DNA of 46,659 bases from Maribrevibacterium harenarium (GCF_006385675.1 NZ_VFRR01000025.1:1-46659), one strand, 5' to 3'. Shown: positions 24,202-36,772, numbered from the stretch's first letter. Notes: generated by a model not told the origin, from the sequence alone. Numbers and translations are program-made.

Positions 24202-26448
24202 TTCTTTGATGACTTTGAACTCCAGTTCGTCTTTGCTTTCATCCAAGGAGATGAGGACATTACCACCCTCGACCAGATCGCCAAATAGAATCATGTTCGC
24301 CAGTGGTTTCTTCACATGCTCTTGGATGACTCGCGCCATAGGACGAGCGCCCATCTGGCGGTCGTAGCCTTTGTGGGCCAGCCAGCCCCGTGCCGGCTCG
24401 GATACTTCGATCATGACGCCTTTTGGATCCAGCTGTGCTTGTAGCTCGACAAGGAACTTGTCAACCACGTTGAAGATGATGCGCTCATCCAACTGTCCGA
24501 ACTGCACCACCGCATCCAAACGGTTACGGAACTCTGGTGTGAAGGTGCGGTTGATCACTTCCATGCCGTCGGTAGAGTTATCTTGGGTAGAGAAGCCGAT
24601 AGAACGCTTCGCCAAGATTTCGGCTCCAGCATTGGAAGTCATGATCAAAATCACATTGCGGAAATCCGCTTTGCGGCCGTTGTTGTCAGTGAGCGTACCG
24701 TGATCCATTACCTGTAATAACAGGTTAAAGACTTCAGGATGGGCTTTTTCGATCTCATCCAGTAGCACCACGCTGTGTGGGTTCTTGGTCACCGCTTCGG
24801 TGAGCAAGCCACCTTGGTCAAAGCCCACGTAACCTGGGGGCGCACCGATCAAACGAGAAACCGCGTGGCGCTCCATGTATTCGGACATATCAAAGCGGAT
24901 CAACTCCAAGCCCATGATTTTTGCCAACTGGCGGGTTACCTCGGTTTTACCCACACCAGTCGGGCCAGCCATGAGGAAGGAACCGATGGGCTTCTGCTCA
25001 GCTTTAAGACCAGCACGAGATAGCTTGATCGCATCCGCCAAAGTCTCGATGGCGCTGTCTTGCCCGAACACCACCATTTTCAGGTCGCGCTCTAGGTTGG
25101 CTAGTACTTTCTTATCGTCGGAGTTCACCGCTTTCACTGGCACGCGGGCGATTTTGGATACGATATCTTCGATCTCGGCGACGGTAATCAGCGCTTTGCG
25201 TTTATCCTCTGGCTGCAGGCGCTGGTAAGCACCCGCCTCGTCCATCACGTCAATGGCCTTATCTGGCATATGTCGGTCAGTAATGTAACGACCTGCCAAT
25301 TCTGCCGCTGCCCGTAGCGCCCCATCCTCGTATTTGATTTTGTGGTGTTCTTCGAAGGCTCCCACAATCCCTCTCAGGATTTGGTAGGTGTCTTCCACAC
25401 TTGGCTCGTTTACATCCACTTTCTGGAAACGGCGGGCCAAGGCATGGTCTTTTTCGAATATGCCGCGAAACTCTTTAAAAGTGGTTGAGCCAATACAACG
25501 CAGCTGCCCCGAGCTTAGCGCCGGTTTAAGTAAGTTAGACGCATCCATCACCCCACCAGAAGCCGCACCTGCGCCAATAATGGTGTGAATTTCGTCGATA
25601 AACAAAATCGCGTTAGGCTGCTTTTTCATTTCACCAAGCAAGTGCTTGAGGCGTTTTTCAAAGTCACCACGGTATTTTGTACCAGCAAGCAAAGCCCCTA
25701 AATCTAGGGAATAAACCACGCCGTCCTTGATCACATCTGGCACTTGGCCGTCTACGATGCGCTTAGCAAGCCCTTCGGCAATGGCAGTTTTACCTACACC
25801 GGACTCACCCACCAATAATGGGTTATTTTTGCGACGCCGGGACAGGGTTTGAATCACCCGCTCCACTTCTTGCTCACGTCCGACTAAGCGGTCAATACGC
25901 CCTGCTTTGGCTTCTTCATTTAAGTTAGTAGCGTATTTTTGCAAAGGTGCTTTGCTGGAATCTTCGCCTTCGTCCTCATCGTTATCCATCGAGTTAGACT
26001 GGCTTTGATCACCCAGTTTCGAGATGCCGTGGGCAACATAGTTCACCACGTCGATACGGGCTACGTTATGACGACGCAACAGGTAAACCGCTTGGCTTTC
26101 TTGTTCACTAAAAATAGCGACTAGCACGTTCGCGCCAGTGACTTCCCGCTTACCGGAAGACTGAACATGAAATACCGCACGTTGTAGTACACGCTGAAAA
26201 CCAAGTGTTGGCTGAACTTCACGCTCTTCATCGTTTTCTGGAATCAGTGGTGTAGTGCTATCGATAAACTCTTCCAGCTCTTTACTGAGCACTTCTAATT
26301 TAACACCACAGGCTTCGAGCACTTTCGCGGCCGCAGGGTTATCGATCAACGCTAATAGTAAATGCTCCACGGTCATAAACTCATGGCGCTTAGCGCGGGC
26401 TGCTTTGAAAGCCATATTTAGGGTTTGTTCGAGTTCTTTATCTAGCAT
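24187..26448 (-). CDS. clpA: ATP-dependent Clp protease ATP-binding subunit ClpA
   Basis: A 753-residue AAA+ unfoldase that feeds ClpP. It has an N-domain (~1-145, two Clp-N repeats, ClpS docking site), D1 with Walker A GESGVGKT and [13 protein letters not shown], and D2 with GPTGVGKTE and [15 protein letters not shown]. The ATG at 26448 gives [20 protein letters not shown] with GAGGGA upstream; the longer frame is not supported. It follows clpS by 40 bp on the same strand. Its 3' end abuts the repeat island. Confidence 0.97.
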   Translation of the reverse strand: MLDKELEQTLNMAFKAARAKRHEFMTVEHLLLALIDNPAAAKVLEACGVKLEVLSKELEEFIDSTTPLIPENDEEREVQPTLGFQRVLQRAVFHVQSSGKREVTGANVLVAIFSEQESQAVYLLRRHNVARIDVVNYVAHGISKLGDQSQSNSMDNDEDEGEDSSKAPLQKYATNLNEEAKAGRIDRLVGREQEVERVIQTLSRRRKNNPLLVGESGVGKTAIAEGLAKRIVDGQVPDVIKDGVVYSLDLGALLAGTKYRGDFEKRLKHLLGEMKKQPNAILFIDEIHTIIGAGAASGGVMDASNLLKPALSSGQLRCIGSTTFKEFRGIFEKDHALARRFQKVDVNEPSVEDTYQILRGIVGAFEEHHKIKYEDGALRAAAELAGRYITDRHMPDKAIDVMDEAGAYQRLQPEDKRKALITVAEIEDIVSKIARVPVKAVNSDDKKVLANLERDLKMVVFGQDSAIETLADAIKLSRAGLKAEQKPIGSFLMAGPTGVGKTEVTRQLAKIMGLELIRFDMSEYMERHAVSRLIGAPPGYVGFDQGGLLTEAVTKNPHSVVLLDEIEKAHPEVFNLLLQVMDHGTLTDNNGRKADFRNVILIMTSNAGAEILAKRSIGFSTQDNSTDGMEVINRTFTPEFRNRLDAVVQFGQLDERIIFNVVDKFLVELQAQLDPKGVMIEVSEPARGWLAHKGYDRQMGARPMARVIQEHVKKPLANMILFGDLVEGGNVLISLDESKDELEFKVIKETALH

Positions 26449-26488
26449 TGCTCGTCCCTCTCTCTTAAATCGTTGGACCCGTTGCAAG

Positions 26489-26839
26489 TCACTCTGCTTT
26501 TTCCAAGTCACACATCAATGGGTGTTCGTTTTGTTGCGCGAACTGTTGTACCTGCACCACTTTGGTTTCGGCGATATCGAAGGTGTAAACGCCGCAGACA
26601 CCTTTTCCCTTCGTGTGGACTTCCATCATTACATGTTGGGCCTTTGCAGCGTCCATGTTGAAAAAGCGTTGTAGCACATACACGACAAAATCCATTGGCG
26701 TGAAATCATCATTGAATAGCACCACCTGATACATGGAAGGTGGTTTTAGCTCGGTTTCATCCGGCGCTATGGCAACCGATGAATGACCTAGATCATCATC
26801 GTCCTCTAAATTTAGTCTAATTTGTTCAGATGCAAACAT
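26489..26839 (-). CDS. clpS: ATP-dependent Clp protease adaptor ClpS
   Basis: 116 residues. A flexible acidic N-terminal arm (~1-35) is followed by the ClpS core ([20 protein letters not shown], the D/N pocket residues that recognise N-terminal Leu/Phe/Tyr/Trp; [20 protein letters not shown], the conserved H of the pocket). It delivers N-degron substrates made by Aat to ClpA. Divergent from cspD across 209 bp. Confidence 0.96.
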   Translation of the reverse strand: MFASEQIRLNLEDDDDLGHSSVAIAPDETELKPPSMYQVVLFNDDFTPMDFVVYVLQRFFNMDAAKAQHVMMEVHTKGKGVCGVYTFDIAETKVVQVQQFAQQNEHPLMCDLEKAE

Positions 26840-27048
26840 GTTTAGGGTCCGAAACTACAAAAATATACGCTTCATGCACACAACCTTGTTGGTAGAGCAA
26901 ATTTTGCAGGATATGTGCAAGATATAATTTACAAATGGGAAATACCGTTCTAATCTCAAGCATATGGGCAAAAAATAGGCAAACAAGCCCTGAGCCCAAT
27001 TTTAAAAGAGCATGTGGGATTTTAGCACGATTGTTTAAGGAGTGATTC

Positions 27049-27288
27049 ATGCACCGCGGGTCTGTAAAGTGGTTCAACAATGCTAAGGGCTACGGCTTTA
27101 TCGTGGCGGATAATTTTGATGAAGATTTATTTATTCATTATTCCGCAATCAATATGGAAGGCTACAAGACATTGAAAGCCGGACAAGCCGTTACTTTTGA
27201 TGTAACGCCAGGCAATCGTGGTCTGCACGCCATTGATATCACGCCGGTGAGTGCCACTGAAGCGCAAGCTGCCGCAGTCGAGGCATAA
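27049..27288 (+). CDS. cspD: cold-shock-domain protein CspD
   Basis: A 79-residue single-stranded nucleic-acid-binding protein (GSVKWFNNAKGYGFIVADNF with RNP1, DLFIHYSAINMEGYKTLKAG with RNP2). CspD proteins accumulate in stationary phase and inhibit replication in E. coli. Position divergent from clpS, as in E. coli and Pseudomonas, supports the cspD name over other csp genes. AAGGAG precedes the ATG. Confidence 0.92.
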   Translation: MHRGSVKWFNNAKGYGFIVADNFDEDLFIHYSAINMEGYKTLKAGQAVTFDVTPGNRGLHAIDITPVSATEAQAAAVEA

Positions 27289-27458
27289 CTTCACTGGGAA
27301 TACTCGAGCTCACGGCAAGTATTTGCTATGCTCGTTTACCGCGTTTGTAGCAATCCGCAGTAACACTTTTTCCTTTGGTATTTGTGTTGCTGCGTTTTTG
27401 CGTCTATGCAAAAACTTCATTTCTTTTCCTTTTGCCAAAGTGAGCAAGCTTTCTAGCA

Positions 27459-28160
27459 ATGGCCAAGCTATTCCTGTTTAACAAACCTTTCCAAGTGCTC
27501 AGTCAATTTACCAGTGATGATGGTAAAGCAACGCTGGCTGATCATATTTCTGTACCAGATATTTACGCAGCGGGGCGGCTCGATTATGACTCCGAGGGGT
27601 TATTGCTGCTCACAGATACGGGCAGTGTGCAGCATGTGATCGCTTCCCCTAAGTTTAAATTGCCGAAAACTTACTGGGTACAAGTCGAAGGGGAAATAAC
27701 GGCTGACGCGGTGGCGCAACTTTGTTGTGGCGTTGAACTAAAAGATGGCATCACACAGCCCGCCCAGTGTCAGATCATTCCCGAGCCTGATTGTCTGTGG
27801 CCACGGGTGCCGCCGATTCGAGAGCGAGCAAGCATCCCAACGTCATGGATTGCGTTGACCATTCATGAAGGCAAAAATCGGCAAGTGCGACGCATGACAG
27901 CAGCGGTAGGTTTTCCTACATTACGTTTGATTCGCAATGCCATTGGCCCTTACACCCTAGATGGACTGCTTCCCGGCGATTTACAAGAAACCCAACTAAC
28001 CCCCGATTTAGAGGAGCGCATCCATGGCTTCGAACAACGCCCGCGAACGTCTACCCCACCTCACCGTCGCCGCACTGGTCACACGGGGCGACCGGTTTCT
28101 GGTGGTAAAAGAGTGGCAGGACGGGGAGCTAGTACTCAACCAGCCCGCCGGCCACGTTGA
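27459..28160 (+). CDS. rluE: 23S rRNA pseudouridine synthase, RluE-like
   Basis: A 233-residue member of the RsuA/RluB/E/F family without an S4 domain. The catalytic aspartate is in AAGRLDYDSEGLLLLT (residues ~38-53). KLPKTYWVQVEG and IHEGKNRQVRRMTAAVGFPTLRLIRNAIGPY are family motifs. E. coli RluE modifies U2457. The last ~45 residues ([20 protein letters not shown] onward) are arginine/proline-rich and lie wholly out of frame over the first 137 bp of nudJ. The enzyme core would normally end near residue 188, so the tail may be dispensable read-through. No clear ribosome site precedes the ATG. Confidence 0.88.
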   Translation: MAKLFLFNKPFQVLSQFTSDDGKATLADHISVPDIYAAGRLDYDSEGLLLLTDTGSVQHVIASPKFKLPKTYWVQVEGEITADAVAQLCCGVELKDGITQPAQCQIIPEPDCLWPRVPPIRERASIPTSWIALTIHEGKNRQVRRMTAAVGFPTLRLIRNAIGPYTLDGLLPGDLQETQLTPDLEERIHGFEQRPRTSTPPHRRRTGHTGRPVSGGKRVAGRGASTQPARRPR

Positions 28161-28497
28161 GAATGGGGAAACGTTACAACAAGCTGTTATGCGGGAAACC
28201 TTGGAAGAAAGCGGCTGGCAGGTTGAGCCAAAAGCCATCGTCGGGCTCTATGCTTTCACCCCATTTGTCGGTGCAGATACTTACCACCGAGTATTGATTC
28301 ATTGTGAGGCCATTGGCGAAGTAACAACCCATCTCGACAGTGATATCGACTCCGCCCACTGGCTGACCATGGACGAGATTTGCGCCAGCAAATTACGTAG
28401 TCCGTTGGTGCAAGCTGGATTTGATGATTACCTCAAAGGGCAAGGCTTTCCGCTTGAAATGATAGATAACAGCCATATTTCTCCGGTAACGGCGTAA
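28024..28497 (+). CDS. nudJ: Nudix hydrolase NudJ (phosphatase on HMP-PP/nucleotides)
   Basis: A 157-residue Nudix enzyme. The Nudix box is [23 protein letters not shown] (GX5EX7REUXEEXG, residues ~43-65). It starts as [20 protein letters not shown], with GAGGAG ~8 bp upstream. In E. coli NudJ removes phosphate from thiamine precursors and nucleotides and is encoded next to mnmA, as here (103 bp gap). It overlaps rluE by 137 bp. Confidence 0.92.
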   Translation: MASNNARERLPHLTVAALVTRGDRFLVVKEWQDGELVLNQPAGHVENGETLQQAVMRETLEESGWQVEPKAIVGLYAFTPFVGADTYHRVLIHCEAIGEVTTHLDSDIDSAHWLTMDEICASKLRSPLVQAGFDDYLKGQGFPLEMIDNSHISPVTA

Positions 28498-28600
28498 CTC
28501 AGACAGCAGGTTTCCCGCGCATCAAAGTGGGGAATCCGCTATACTGGGCCGTTTCCATCAATGTCGGGCCTTAACCCCGTTTTATTGCCGAGAAGTTGTT

Positions 28601-29710
28601 ATGACCCCAACAAAATCCATTCAAGATACTAAAGTGATCGTCGGTATGTCCGGCGGTGTTGATTCCTCCGTTTCTGCCCTCTTACTGATGCAGCAAGGCT
28701 ATCAGGTCGAAGGCCTATTTATGAAAAACTGGGATGAGGACGACGGCACCGAGTATTGCACCGCCAAGGAAGACCTAGCCGACGCCCAAGCCGTATGCGA
28801 CAAGCTAGGAATAAAGCTCCATACCGCCAATTTCGCCGCCGAATACTGGGATAATGTGTTCGAACATTTTCTGGCGGAGTACAAGGCTGGCCGCACTCCC
28901 AACCCGGATATTTTGTGCAACAAAGAAATCAAGTTTAAAGCCTTCTTAGAATACGCTATGGCGTTGGGGGCAGATGCCATTGCCACCGGCCACTACGTAC
29001 GTCGCGGCGAACAAAATGGTGAGCCGGTATTATTAAAGGGATTGGACAACAACAAAGATCAAAGTTATTTCCTTTACGCTGTTGGTAAAGACGAGATCGG
29101 CAAAACCTTCTTCCCGGTGGGCGAGTTAGAAAAGCCCGAGGTGCGTCGTTTGGCGGAAGAGCATGGCTTAGTGACTCACAATAAAAAAGACAGCACCGGG
29201 ATTTGCTTTATCGGCGAGCGCCGCTTTAAAGACTTTTTACAACAGTATTTACCGGCGCAACCGGGCAATATTGAAACCCTGGATGGGGATGTGATCGGCA
29301 AACATCATGGTTTGATGTACCACACTATTGGTCAGCGTCAAGGATTGGGGATCGGGGGATTATCCAAATATCCGGACGAGCCGTGGTATGTGGTGGAAAA
29401 AGACTTAGAGCGCAATGTTTTGTTGGTAACTCAAGGTGGTCAACACCCTTCTCTTTTCAAGACCCATCTGATCGCCGATCAGTTTGATTGGGTTGCGCGA
29501 GAGAAACCAACGCTTCCACTTACTTGTAAAGCCAAGTGCCGTTACCGCCAGCCAGATCAGGATTGCACCCTGTATGAGCTTGAAGACGGTAGTATTGAGG
29601 TCTCTTTCCGCGAACCACAGCGCGCTATTACTCCAGGTCAGTCGATTGTTTTCTATGTTGGGGAACATTGCCTAGGTGGTGGCATCATAAATAAGGCGTT
29701 CAATAAATAA
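28601..29710 (+). CDS. mnmA: tRNA-specific 2-thiouridylase MnmA
   Basis: 369 residues. It inserts sulfur at position 2 of U34 in tRNA(Lys/Glu/Gln), using persulfide received from TusE. PP-loop [18 protein letters not shown] is at residues 12-29, with catalytic cysteines C106 ([10 protein letters not shown]) and C202 ([13 protein letters not shown]). The C-terminal beta-barrel contributes [20 protein letters not shown] precedes the ATG. It is followed 9 bp later by hflD. Confidence 0.97.
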   Translation: MTPTKSIQDTKVIVGMSGGVDSSVSALLLMQQGYQVEGLFMKNWDEDDGTEYCTAKEDLADAQAVCDKLGIKLHTANFAAEYWDNVFEHFLAEYKAGRTPNPDILCNKEIKFKAFLEYAMALGADAIATGHYVRRGEQNGEPVLLKGLDNNKDQSYFLYAVGKDEIGKTFFPVGELEKPEVRRLAEEHGLVTHNKKDSTGICFIGERRFKDFLQQYLPAQPGNIETLDGDVIGKHHGLMYHTIGQRQGLGIGGLSKYPDEPWYVVEKDLERNVLLVTQGGQHPSLFKTHLIADQFDWVAREKPTLPLTCKAKCRYRQPDQDCTLYELEDGSIEVSFREPQRAITPGQSIVFYVGEHCLGGGIINKAFNK

Positions 29711-29719
29711 GGATTCCCT

Positions 29720-30349
29720 ATGGCCCATTCCGAAACTGAACAAGCGATCGCCTTAGCTGCGGTATTTCAAGCAGCAGAATTAGTGGCAACCTTGGCCCGC
29801 AAAGGCACGCTAGATAATGACAGTGCCGAGCCCCTACTGGCCAGTGTATTGGTGACCAATGCGCCAACCACCCAAGATATTTATGGCGGTCAATTTGACT
29901 GCCAAGGTAATTTGGCGTTGGGGCGACGTATCGCCAAGCAGGTATTTGGCAAAGACAAAAACGCGGTCAACCCTGACACCATCCGTTATGCCCTAAGCTT
30001 GGTACACCTAGAAAGCAAGCTTAGTAAAGATAACGATATGCTGGCACAAATCGGCAAAGGTATTCAGGGCATTGAACGCCAGCGGGAACATTATGATTCT
30101 GTGCTGCATGATAATATCGTTGCCGGCATGTCGGGCTTATACCAAGACACCTTGAGTAAGATGCCATTTCGTATCCAAGTACACGGGGATAGTCGCTATC
30201 TACAACAGGCTGGCGTGGCTCATCAAGTGAGGGCTTTGCTCTTGGCGGGGATTCGGGCGGCTATGTTATGGCGCCAGCTAGGTGGACGACGTTGGCATTT
30301 CCTGTTTAAACGCAAAGCGATTTTAGCGGGCCTCGACAGTCGTTTTTAA
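29720..30349 (+). CDS. hflD: high-frequency lysogenization protein HflD homologue
   Basis: A 209-residue helical, peripheral membrane protein (AIALAAVFQAAELVATLARK, TQDIYGGQFDCQGNLALGRR, LAGIRAAMLWRQLGGRRWHF). In E. coli it sequesters phage lambda CII, but the cellular role is unclear. It sits directly behind mnmA, the usual place. AAGGA ribosome site. The purB gene that normally follows is displaced here by icd. Confidence 0.93.
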   Translation: MAHSETEQAIALAAVFQAAELVATLARKGTLDNDSAEPLLASVLVTNAPTTQDIYGGQFDCQGNLALGRRIAKQVFGKDKNAVNPDTIRYALSLVHLESKLSKDNDMLAQIGKGIQGIERQREHYDSVLHDNIVAGMSGLYQDTLSKMPFRIQVHGDSRYLQQAGVAHQVRALLLAGIRAAMLWRQLGGRRWHFLFKRKAILAGLDSRF

Positions 30350-30384
30350 GCGACTATTGGCTAAATAGCGGCTAAAAACTGAAG

Positions 30385-30410
30385 AAAAGCTCCTCCATGG
30401 GGCTTTTTCT
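30385..30410 (+). terminator. terminator after hflD
   Basis: AAAAGCTCC-TCCAT-GGGGCTTTT (one wobble), ending in CTTT. Confidence 0.65.
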
Positions 30411-30601
30411 TTATGTTGTGCTCGGCAATAATCATTTGAATCAATTTTCGGTATACGCTTGGTCAATGTAAATAAATTACCCAAATCGGGTAGTATTATG
30501 ACCAAAATTTTGATCAAACTGATTTGATTACCTAGAAATGGCGGCCAAAAGTCACCTTCTACATAACCGGGCTACTGCGCCCAGCAAGTTAGGGGAATTA
30601 C

Positions 30602-32821
30602 ATGTCTAAAGATACTATTTACTACACTCTGACAGACGAAGCGCCAGCATTGGCAACCGCTTCTCTACTACCGATTTACCGTGCCTTTGCCAAAGAAGCC
30701 GGCATCAAGCTTGAATTAACTGATATTTCATTAGCGGGTCGTATTCTTTCGACTTTTGCTGACCGTCTCCCTGAAGACCAACGCCCACAAGATGGCCTTG
30801 CGTTCCTAGGTGAACTGACTGCCGATCCAAATGCGAACTTCATCAAACTGCCGAACATCAGTGCTTCTATCCCTCAGCTAAACGCTGCGATTAAAGAACT
30901 ACAAGCTCAAGGCTTCGACGTACCAAGCTACCCAGAAGCACCAAAAACTGACGAAGAAAAAGAGATCCAAGCCCGTTACTCGAAAATCCTTGGTAGTGCA
31001 GTAAACCCAGTGTTGCGTCAAGGTAACTCTGACCGTCGCGCACCAGCAGCAGTAAAAGCCTACGCTCGTAAGCACCCACACAGCATGGGTGAGTGGAAGA
31101 AAACCTCTCAAACTCACGCAGACTACATGCGCGGCGGTGACTTCTTCTCTTCTGAGCAATCTATTACCACTGACAAAGCTCAAACCGTGCGTATCGAATT
31201 CGTTGACCAAGCAGGCAACGTAGAATTGAAAAAATCTTTGCCGCTAGTAGAAGGCGAAGTACTAGACAGCATGCGCATGAGTGCTAAAGCGCTACGGGAC
31301 TTCTTCGAGCAATCTCTACAAGAAGCCAAAGAAGCCGGCATTATGTGGTCTTTGCACGTCAAAGCGACCATGATGAAGGTTTCTCACCCGATCGTATTCG
31401 GTCATGCAGTAACCGTATTCTACAAAGAAGTATGGGATAAATTCGGTGATCTATTCGCTGAGATCGGTGTGAACCCAAATAATGGCCTAGGTAGCGTACT
31501 AGACAAAATCAAAGTACTACCACAAAGCCAGCAAGACGAAATCCTACAAGCAATCCACGATTGCTACGAGCACCGCCCTGAAATCGCCATGGTAGATTCT
31601 GTACGCGGTATCACTAACCTACACGTACCTTCTGACGTAATCGTAGACGCCTCTATGCCTGCGATGATCCGTAACTCAGGCAAAATGTGGGGCCGCGACG
31701 GCAAGACTAAAGACACTAAAGCAGTAATGCCTGAGTCTACCTACGCCCGTATTTACCAAGAAGTGATTAACTTCTGTAAAACCAACGGCGCATTTGACCC
31801 TACCACTATGGGTACCGTGCCAAACGTGGGTCTAATGGCGCAAAAAGCCGAAGAGTACGGTTCACACGACAAGACTTTTGAAGTACAAGCGGATGGCGTA
31901 ATGCGTGTGGTTGCCGAAAACGGCGACGTGTTGATGCAACACGATGTTGAGAAAGGCGATATTTGGCGTGCATGTCAAACCAAAGATGCCGCGATCAAAG
32001 ACTGGGTGAAACTTGGCGTAACTCGCGCCCGTAACTCAAATACACCAGCCGTATTCTGGTTGGATGCAGAGCGTGCCCACGACAACGAACTACGCAAGAA
32101 AGTTGAGTTATACCTACAAGACTACGACCTAACTGGCTTAGACATTCATATTATGTCTTACAACGAAGCAATCCGTTTCTCTATGGAGCGTATGATTCGT
32201 GGTCAAGACACTATCTCTGTCACTGGTAACGTATTGCGCGACTACCTAACCGACCTTTTCCCAATTATGGAACTAGGTACTTCTGCGAAAATGCTATCTA
32301 TCGTGCCAATGCTAAATGGTGGTGGCATGTACGAAACGGGTGCCGGCGGTTCAGCACCTAAGCACGTTCAGCAATTGCTAGAAGAAAACTACCTACGCTG
32401 GGATTCACTCGGTGAGTTCCTTGCTACTGCCGTTTCTTTCGAAGAACTTGGCATCAAACAAGGCAACGACAAAGCGAAAGTGTTGGCAAAATGCCTAGAT
32501 AAAGCGACCGAGAAATTGTTGGATAACAACAAGTCTCCGTCTCGCAAAGTGGGTGATATCGACAACCGTGGTAGCCACTTCTACCTAGCGATGTACTGGG
32601 CACAAGAGCTTGCAGCTCAAACCGAAGATGCTGAGCTTGCGGCGAAATTTGCGCCTTTGGCAGAAACTCTAACAGCCAACGAAGCAAAAATCGTAGAAGA
32701 ACTTAACTCAGTTCAGGGCAAACCAGCTGATCTTGAGGGTTACTACCATATGGACCTAGCGGCTGTTGAGAAAGTGATGCGCCCAAGCGCTACCTTCAAC
32801 GCAGCACTTGAGTCTCTATAA
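30602..32821 (+). CDS. icd: monomeric NADP-dependent isocitrate dehydrogenase
   Basis: A 739-residue enzyme of the monomeric IDH class (Azotobacter/Vibrio type), oxidising isocitrate to 2-oxoglutarate in the TCA cycle with NADPH production. The start [20 protein letters not shown], the substrate segment [40 protein letters not shown] and the C-terminal [17 protein letters not shown] are characteristic. AGGGGAA precedes the ATG. Codon use is biased (many CTA, GTA, ACT, CGT), like a highly expressed gene here. It stands alone between terminators. Confidence 0.97.
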   Translation: MSKDTIYYTLTDEAPALATASLLPIYRAFAKEAGIKLELTDISLAGRILSTFADRLPEDQRPQDGLAFLGELTADPNANFIKLPNISASIPQLNAAIKELQAQGFDVPSYPEAPKTDEEKEIQARYSKILGSAVNPVLRQGNSDRRAPAAVKAYARKHPHSMGEWKKTSQTHADYMRGGDFFSSEQSITTDKAQTVRIEFVDQAGNVELKKSLPLVEGEVLDSMRMSAKALRDFFEQSLQEAKEAGIMWSLHVKATMMKVSHPIVFGHAVTVFYKEVWDKFGDLFAEIGVNPNNGLGSVLDKIKVLPQSQQDEILQAIHDCYEHRPEIAMVDSVRGITNLHVPSDVIVDASMPAMIRNSGKMWGRDGKTKDTKAVMPESTYARIYQEVINFCKTNGAFDPTTMGTVPNVGLMAQKAEEYGSHDKTFEVQADGVMRVVAENGDVLMQHDVEKGDIWRACQTKDAAIKDWVKLGVTRARNSNTPAVFWLDAERAHDNELRKKVELYLQDYDLTGLDIHIMSYNEAIRFSMERMIRGQDTISVTGNVLRDYLTDLFPIMELGTSAKMLSIVPMLNGGGMYETGAGGSAPKHVQQLLEENYLRWDSLGEFLATAVSFEELGIKQGNDKAKVLAKCLDKATEKLLDNNKSPSRKVGDIDNRGSHFYLAMYWAQELAAQTEDAELAAKFAPLAETLTANEAKIVEELNSVQGKPADLEGYYHMDLAAVEKVMRPSATFNAALESL

Positions 32822-32849
32822 GTCGACAAGACCGATCTTTAAGTTACAA

Positions 32850-32884
32850 AAAAGGGAGTCCGATTGTCGGGCTCCCTTTTATTT
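32850..32884 (+). terminator. terminator after icd
   Basis: AAAGGGAGTCCGA-TTG-TCGGGCTCCCTTT (one wobble), then TATTTT. Confidence 0.85.
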
Positions 32885-32968
32885 TGTACAGTCTTTTGTC
32901 AAATGGCACCCAAAACCGCCTTGCATTTGCCTAGCAATAGCACATCCTCCCCCTTTCCCCTATAATAG

Positions 32969-34378
<1,410 letters not shown>

Positions 34379-34402
34379 GTCTCAACTGTTCTGATTTTGT
34401 TG

Positions 34403-34434
34403 AAAGAGCCGACTTGTTCGGCTCTTTTCTTTTT
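34403..34434 (+). terminator. terminator after purB
   Basis: AAAGAGCCGA-CTTGT-TCGGCTCTTT followed by TCTTTTT. Confidence 0.85.
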
Positions 34435-34478
34435 AATTGATGTCTTTATCTGGCCCTTGGCCAACTTGAAGGTGATCC

Positions 34479-35657
34479 ATGATGGATTTAGATACGCCGT
34501 TAACAATTTTAGGCGGCATGAGTGCCGGTGAATTTTTACGCGACTATTGGCAACAAAAACCATTGCTCATCCGCGCCGCAGCTAAACACTTTGAATTACC
34601 GATTTCGGCTGATGAATTAGCTGGCCTTGCCATGGAAGAGGAAGTGGAAGCCCGTATCGTGCTGGAATCCGGCGCGACACCCTGGGAGCTTCGTCAAGGG
34701 CCCTTTAGCGAAGCAGACTTCGCCGATCTGCCAGAGCGAGAATGGACTCTGCTTGTCCAAGCGGTGGATCATTGGGTGCCAGAAGTGCAGGAACTACGGG
34801 AGGCTTTCAACTTTTTGCCAAGTTGGCGAGTAGATGATGTCATGATCAGCTATGCGGTGACCGGCGGCAGCGTTGGCCCCCATTATGATCAATACGATGT
34901 GTTCCTAGTACAAATGGCGGGTAAACGTCGTTGGCAAGTTCTAGCGCCAGAGCAGTACCAAGACCAAGCCCTCGTAGGCACAAAATTACACATTCTAGAT
35001 AACTTCCCTGTGGATCCAACCATGGAATGGGATGTAGAAACTGGAGATATTCTTTATCTGCCGCCAAACTGGGGTCATAATGGTCGAGCATTGGATGACG
35101 ACTGCATGACTTTTTCTATCGGTTTTCGCGCACCCGCTGCCCATGAAGCACTCGCCGGGATCACCGAGCAAGTTTGTGAACAAGCTAATGAGAAACTTCG
35201 TTTCGCCGCGACAGAGACCGAAGCTAGACTGCATCACAGTCATATCAGTATCGACGACATTCAGCATTTGCGGGACACCATGACTCGCCTATTGGCTGAC
35301 GATGCACTACTGGCTAGCTGGCTGGGGGAAACCATGAGCGCCCCGAAATACCCTGAATACTCCGCCCCATTATCAGGGGAGGAGGTAGATGAGGTGTTTG
35401 ACTTGGTCGCGCAAGGGGTGAAGTTCATCCGTCCTGGAGATGCCCGATTATGCTATTACACACTTTCCGACAATGTGATTCGTGTGTTTGCTAATGGTGA
35501 ATACCATGATGTCGATGGCGAACTAGTTGGTCTAGTTCAAGCGCTAGCAGACCAATTGGAATTTGACTTTAGCGGCCTAGATTTAACCCAGCATCCACAA
35601 TTACCGGAACTGCTTCGTTTCTTGCTACAACAGCAAGTACTTGTGCCGTTGGATTAA
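34479..35657 (+). CDS. roxA: 50S ribosomal protein L16 arginine hydroxylase RoxA (YcfD)
   Basis: A 392-residue JmjC-type 2-oxoglutarate/Fe(II) oxygenase. The metal triad H135, D137 (GPHYDQYDVF) and H200 (NWGHNGRA) is intact. A dimerisation region and C-terminal winged helix follow (GVKFIRPGDARLCYYTLSDN). E. coli YcfD hydroxylates Arg81 of L16. Start at 34479 or the adjacent ATG at 34482, both served by AAGGTGAT. Its position just after purB is the one usual in Pseudomonas relatives. Confidence 0.95.
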   Translation: MMDLDTPLTILGGMSAGEFLRDYWQQKPLLIRAAAKHFELPISADELAGLAMEEEVEARIVLESGATPWELRQGPFSEADFADLPEREWTLLVQAVDHWVPEVQELREAFNFLPSWRVDDVMISYAVTGGSVGPHYDQYDVFLVQMAGKRRWQVLAPEQYQDQALVGTKLHILDNFPVDPTMEWDVETGDILYLPPNWGHNGRALDDDCMTFSIGFRAPAAHEALAGITEQVCEQANEKLRFAATETEARLHHSHISIDDIQHLRDTMTRLLADDALLASWLGETMSAPKYPEYSAPLSGEEVDEVFDLVAQGVKFIRPGDARLCYYTLSDNVIRVFANGEYHDVDGELVGLVQALADQLEFDFSGLDLTQHPQLPELLRFLLQQQVLVPLD

Positions 35658-35684
35658 TTTGGCCCGGTTCACCAAAGGAGACAA

Positions 35685-36104
35685 ATGATGAAAGTACTCA
35701 CCTCAGACTGGAATAGCAGCAAAGCACAGTTGATGTTTGTACGTAAACAGGTATTCGGCATCGAGCAAGGGATTGCCGCTGAGGACGATTTTGATCACCA
35801 AGATGCCAGTGCGGTGCATTTTGTCTCCTTTGGTACCACCGCCGTACCAACCGGCGTGTGTCGCCTAACAGAGCAAGGACAAATCGGGCGCCTATCGGTT
35901 TTGCCGAATTATCGTAGCCAAGGCTATGGCAAAATGCTGTTACGTAAAGCCATTGAGGTAGCGCGAGAGATGGGCTTTAAAGAAGTATTTCTGCATGCTC
36001 AGGTAGAAGTTCAGGTTTACTACGAGCATTTTGGTTTCAAAACGGATGGCAAAATCTTTTTCGAGGCGGGTAAACCTCACGTTAATATGATTCGTGAGAT
36101 CTAA
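35685..36104 (+). CDS. GNAT-family N-acetyltransferase (ElaA/YjcF-like)
   Basis: A 139-residue single GNAT domain. The N-terminal LMFVRKQVFGIEQGIAAEDD and DHQDASAVHFVSF are typical of the ElaA/YjcF group. The acetyl-CoA pyrophosphate loop is IGRLSVLPNYRSQGYGKMLL (Q/R-x-x-G-x-G/A). VYYEHFGFKTDGKIFFEAGK closes it. AAGGAG precedes two tandem ATGs (35685, 35688). It lies 27 bp after roxA and is probably cotranscribed. Substrate unknown. Confidence 0.9.
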   Translation: MMKVLTSDWNSSKAQLMFVRKQVFGIEQGIAAEDDFDHQDASAVHFVSFGTTAVPTGVCRLTEQGQIGRLSVLPNYRSQGYGKMLLRKAIEVAREMGFKEVFLHAQVEVQVYYEHFGFKTDGKIFFEAGKPHVNMIREI

Positions 36105-36151
36105 GAGCGAACGCAGCAAAGGCGTATTTTACCTTTGCTGCGTAAGGTGCT

Positions 36152-36772
36152 TTAGACGATGGCGATTAGCTCAACGTCAAATACCAATACGGAGTGTGGC
36201 TTAATCAGAGCGCCAGCACCTTGAGCACCGTAAGCTAAGTCAGAAGGAATAGTGAAGCGGTACTTCGCACCTTCTTTCATTAGCTGTAGACCTTCCGTCC
36301 AACCTGCGATAACGCCAGAAAGCGGGAATTCGATTGGCTCACCACGGGCGATGGAGCTGTCGAATACTTGGCCGTCTACCAAACGACCTTCGTAGTGCAC
36401 ACGCACAGTAGAAGAAGCGACAGGTTGCTCACCCGTACCTTCTTCGATTACTTCAAATTGCAAGCCACTCGCCGTTACTTGAACGCCCTCTTTGGCTTTA
36501 TTAGCTTCTAGGAAGGCTTCGCCTTGGGCCACGCTTTCAGCCGCAGCTGCTTTTGATTTCGCTTCCATTTGTTCTTGTAGCTCAGCAAACGCACTTTCTA
36601 GTTCGTTCGCAGGTACACGCATTGGCTGCTCTGCTAGGGCATCTTCAATCGCTGCAAACAGGTGTGGTAAAGACAGCTCACCTAGGTCGCTGCCGCGTAG
36701 TTGATCACCAATTTGACGGCCAATGCCGTAGGCGATTTTGGCTTCGTTAGAAGCGAAAGTTAACTCAGACAT
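36152..36772 (-). CDS. fklB: FKBP-type peptidyl-prolyl isomerase (FklB-like)
   Basis: 206 residues. The N-terminal helical dimerisation arm (~1-90, KIAYGIGRQIGDQLRGSDLG, ELQEQMEAKSKAAAAESVAQ) is followed by the FKBP domain (~100-206: VHYEGRLVDGQVFDSSIARG, FPLSGVIAGWTEGLQLM, IPSDLAYGAQGAGALIKPHS, LVFDVELIAI). No signal peptide is seen, so it is FklB (cytoplasmic FKBP22) rather than periplasmic FkpA. Convergent with the GNAT gene. Confidence 0.92.
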   Translation of the reverse strand: MSELTFASNEAKIAYGIGRQIGDQLRGSDLGELSLPHLFAAIEDALAEQPMRVPANELESAFAELQEQMEAKSKAAAAESVAQGEAFLEANKAKEGVQVTASGLQFEVIEEGTGEQPVASSTVRVHYEGRLVDGQVFDSSIARGEPIEFPLSGVIAGWTEGLQLMKEGAKYRFTIPSDLAYGAQGAGALIKPHSVLVFDVELIAIV

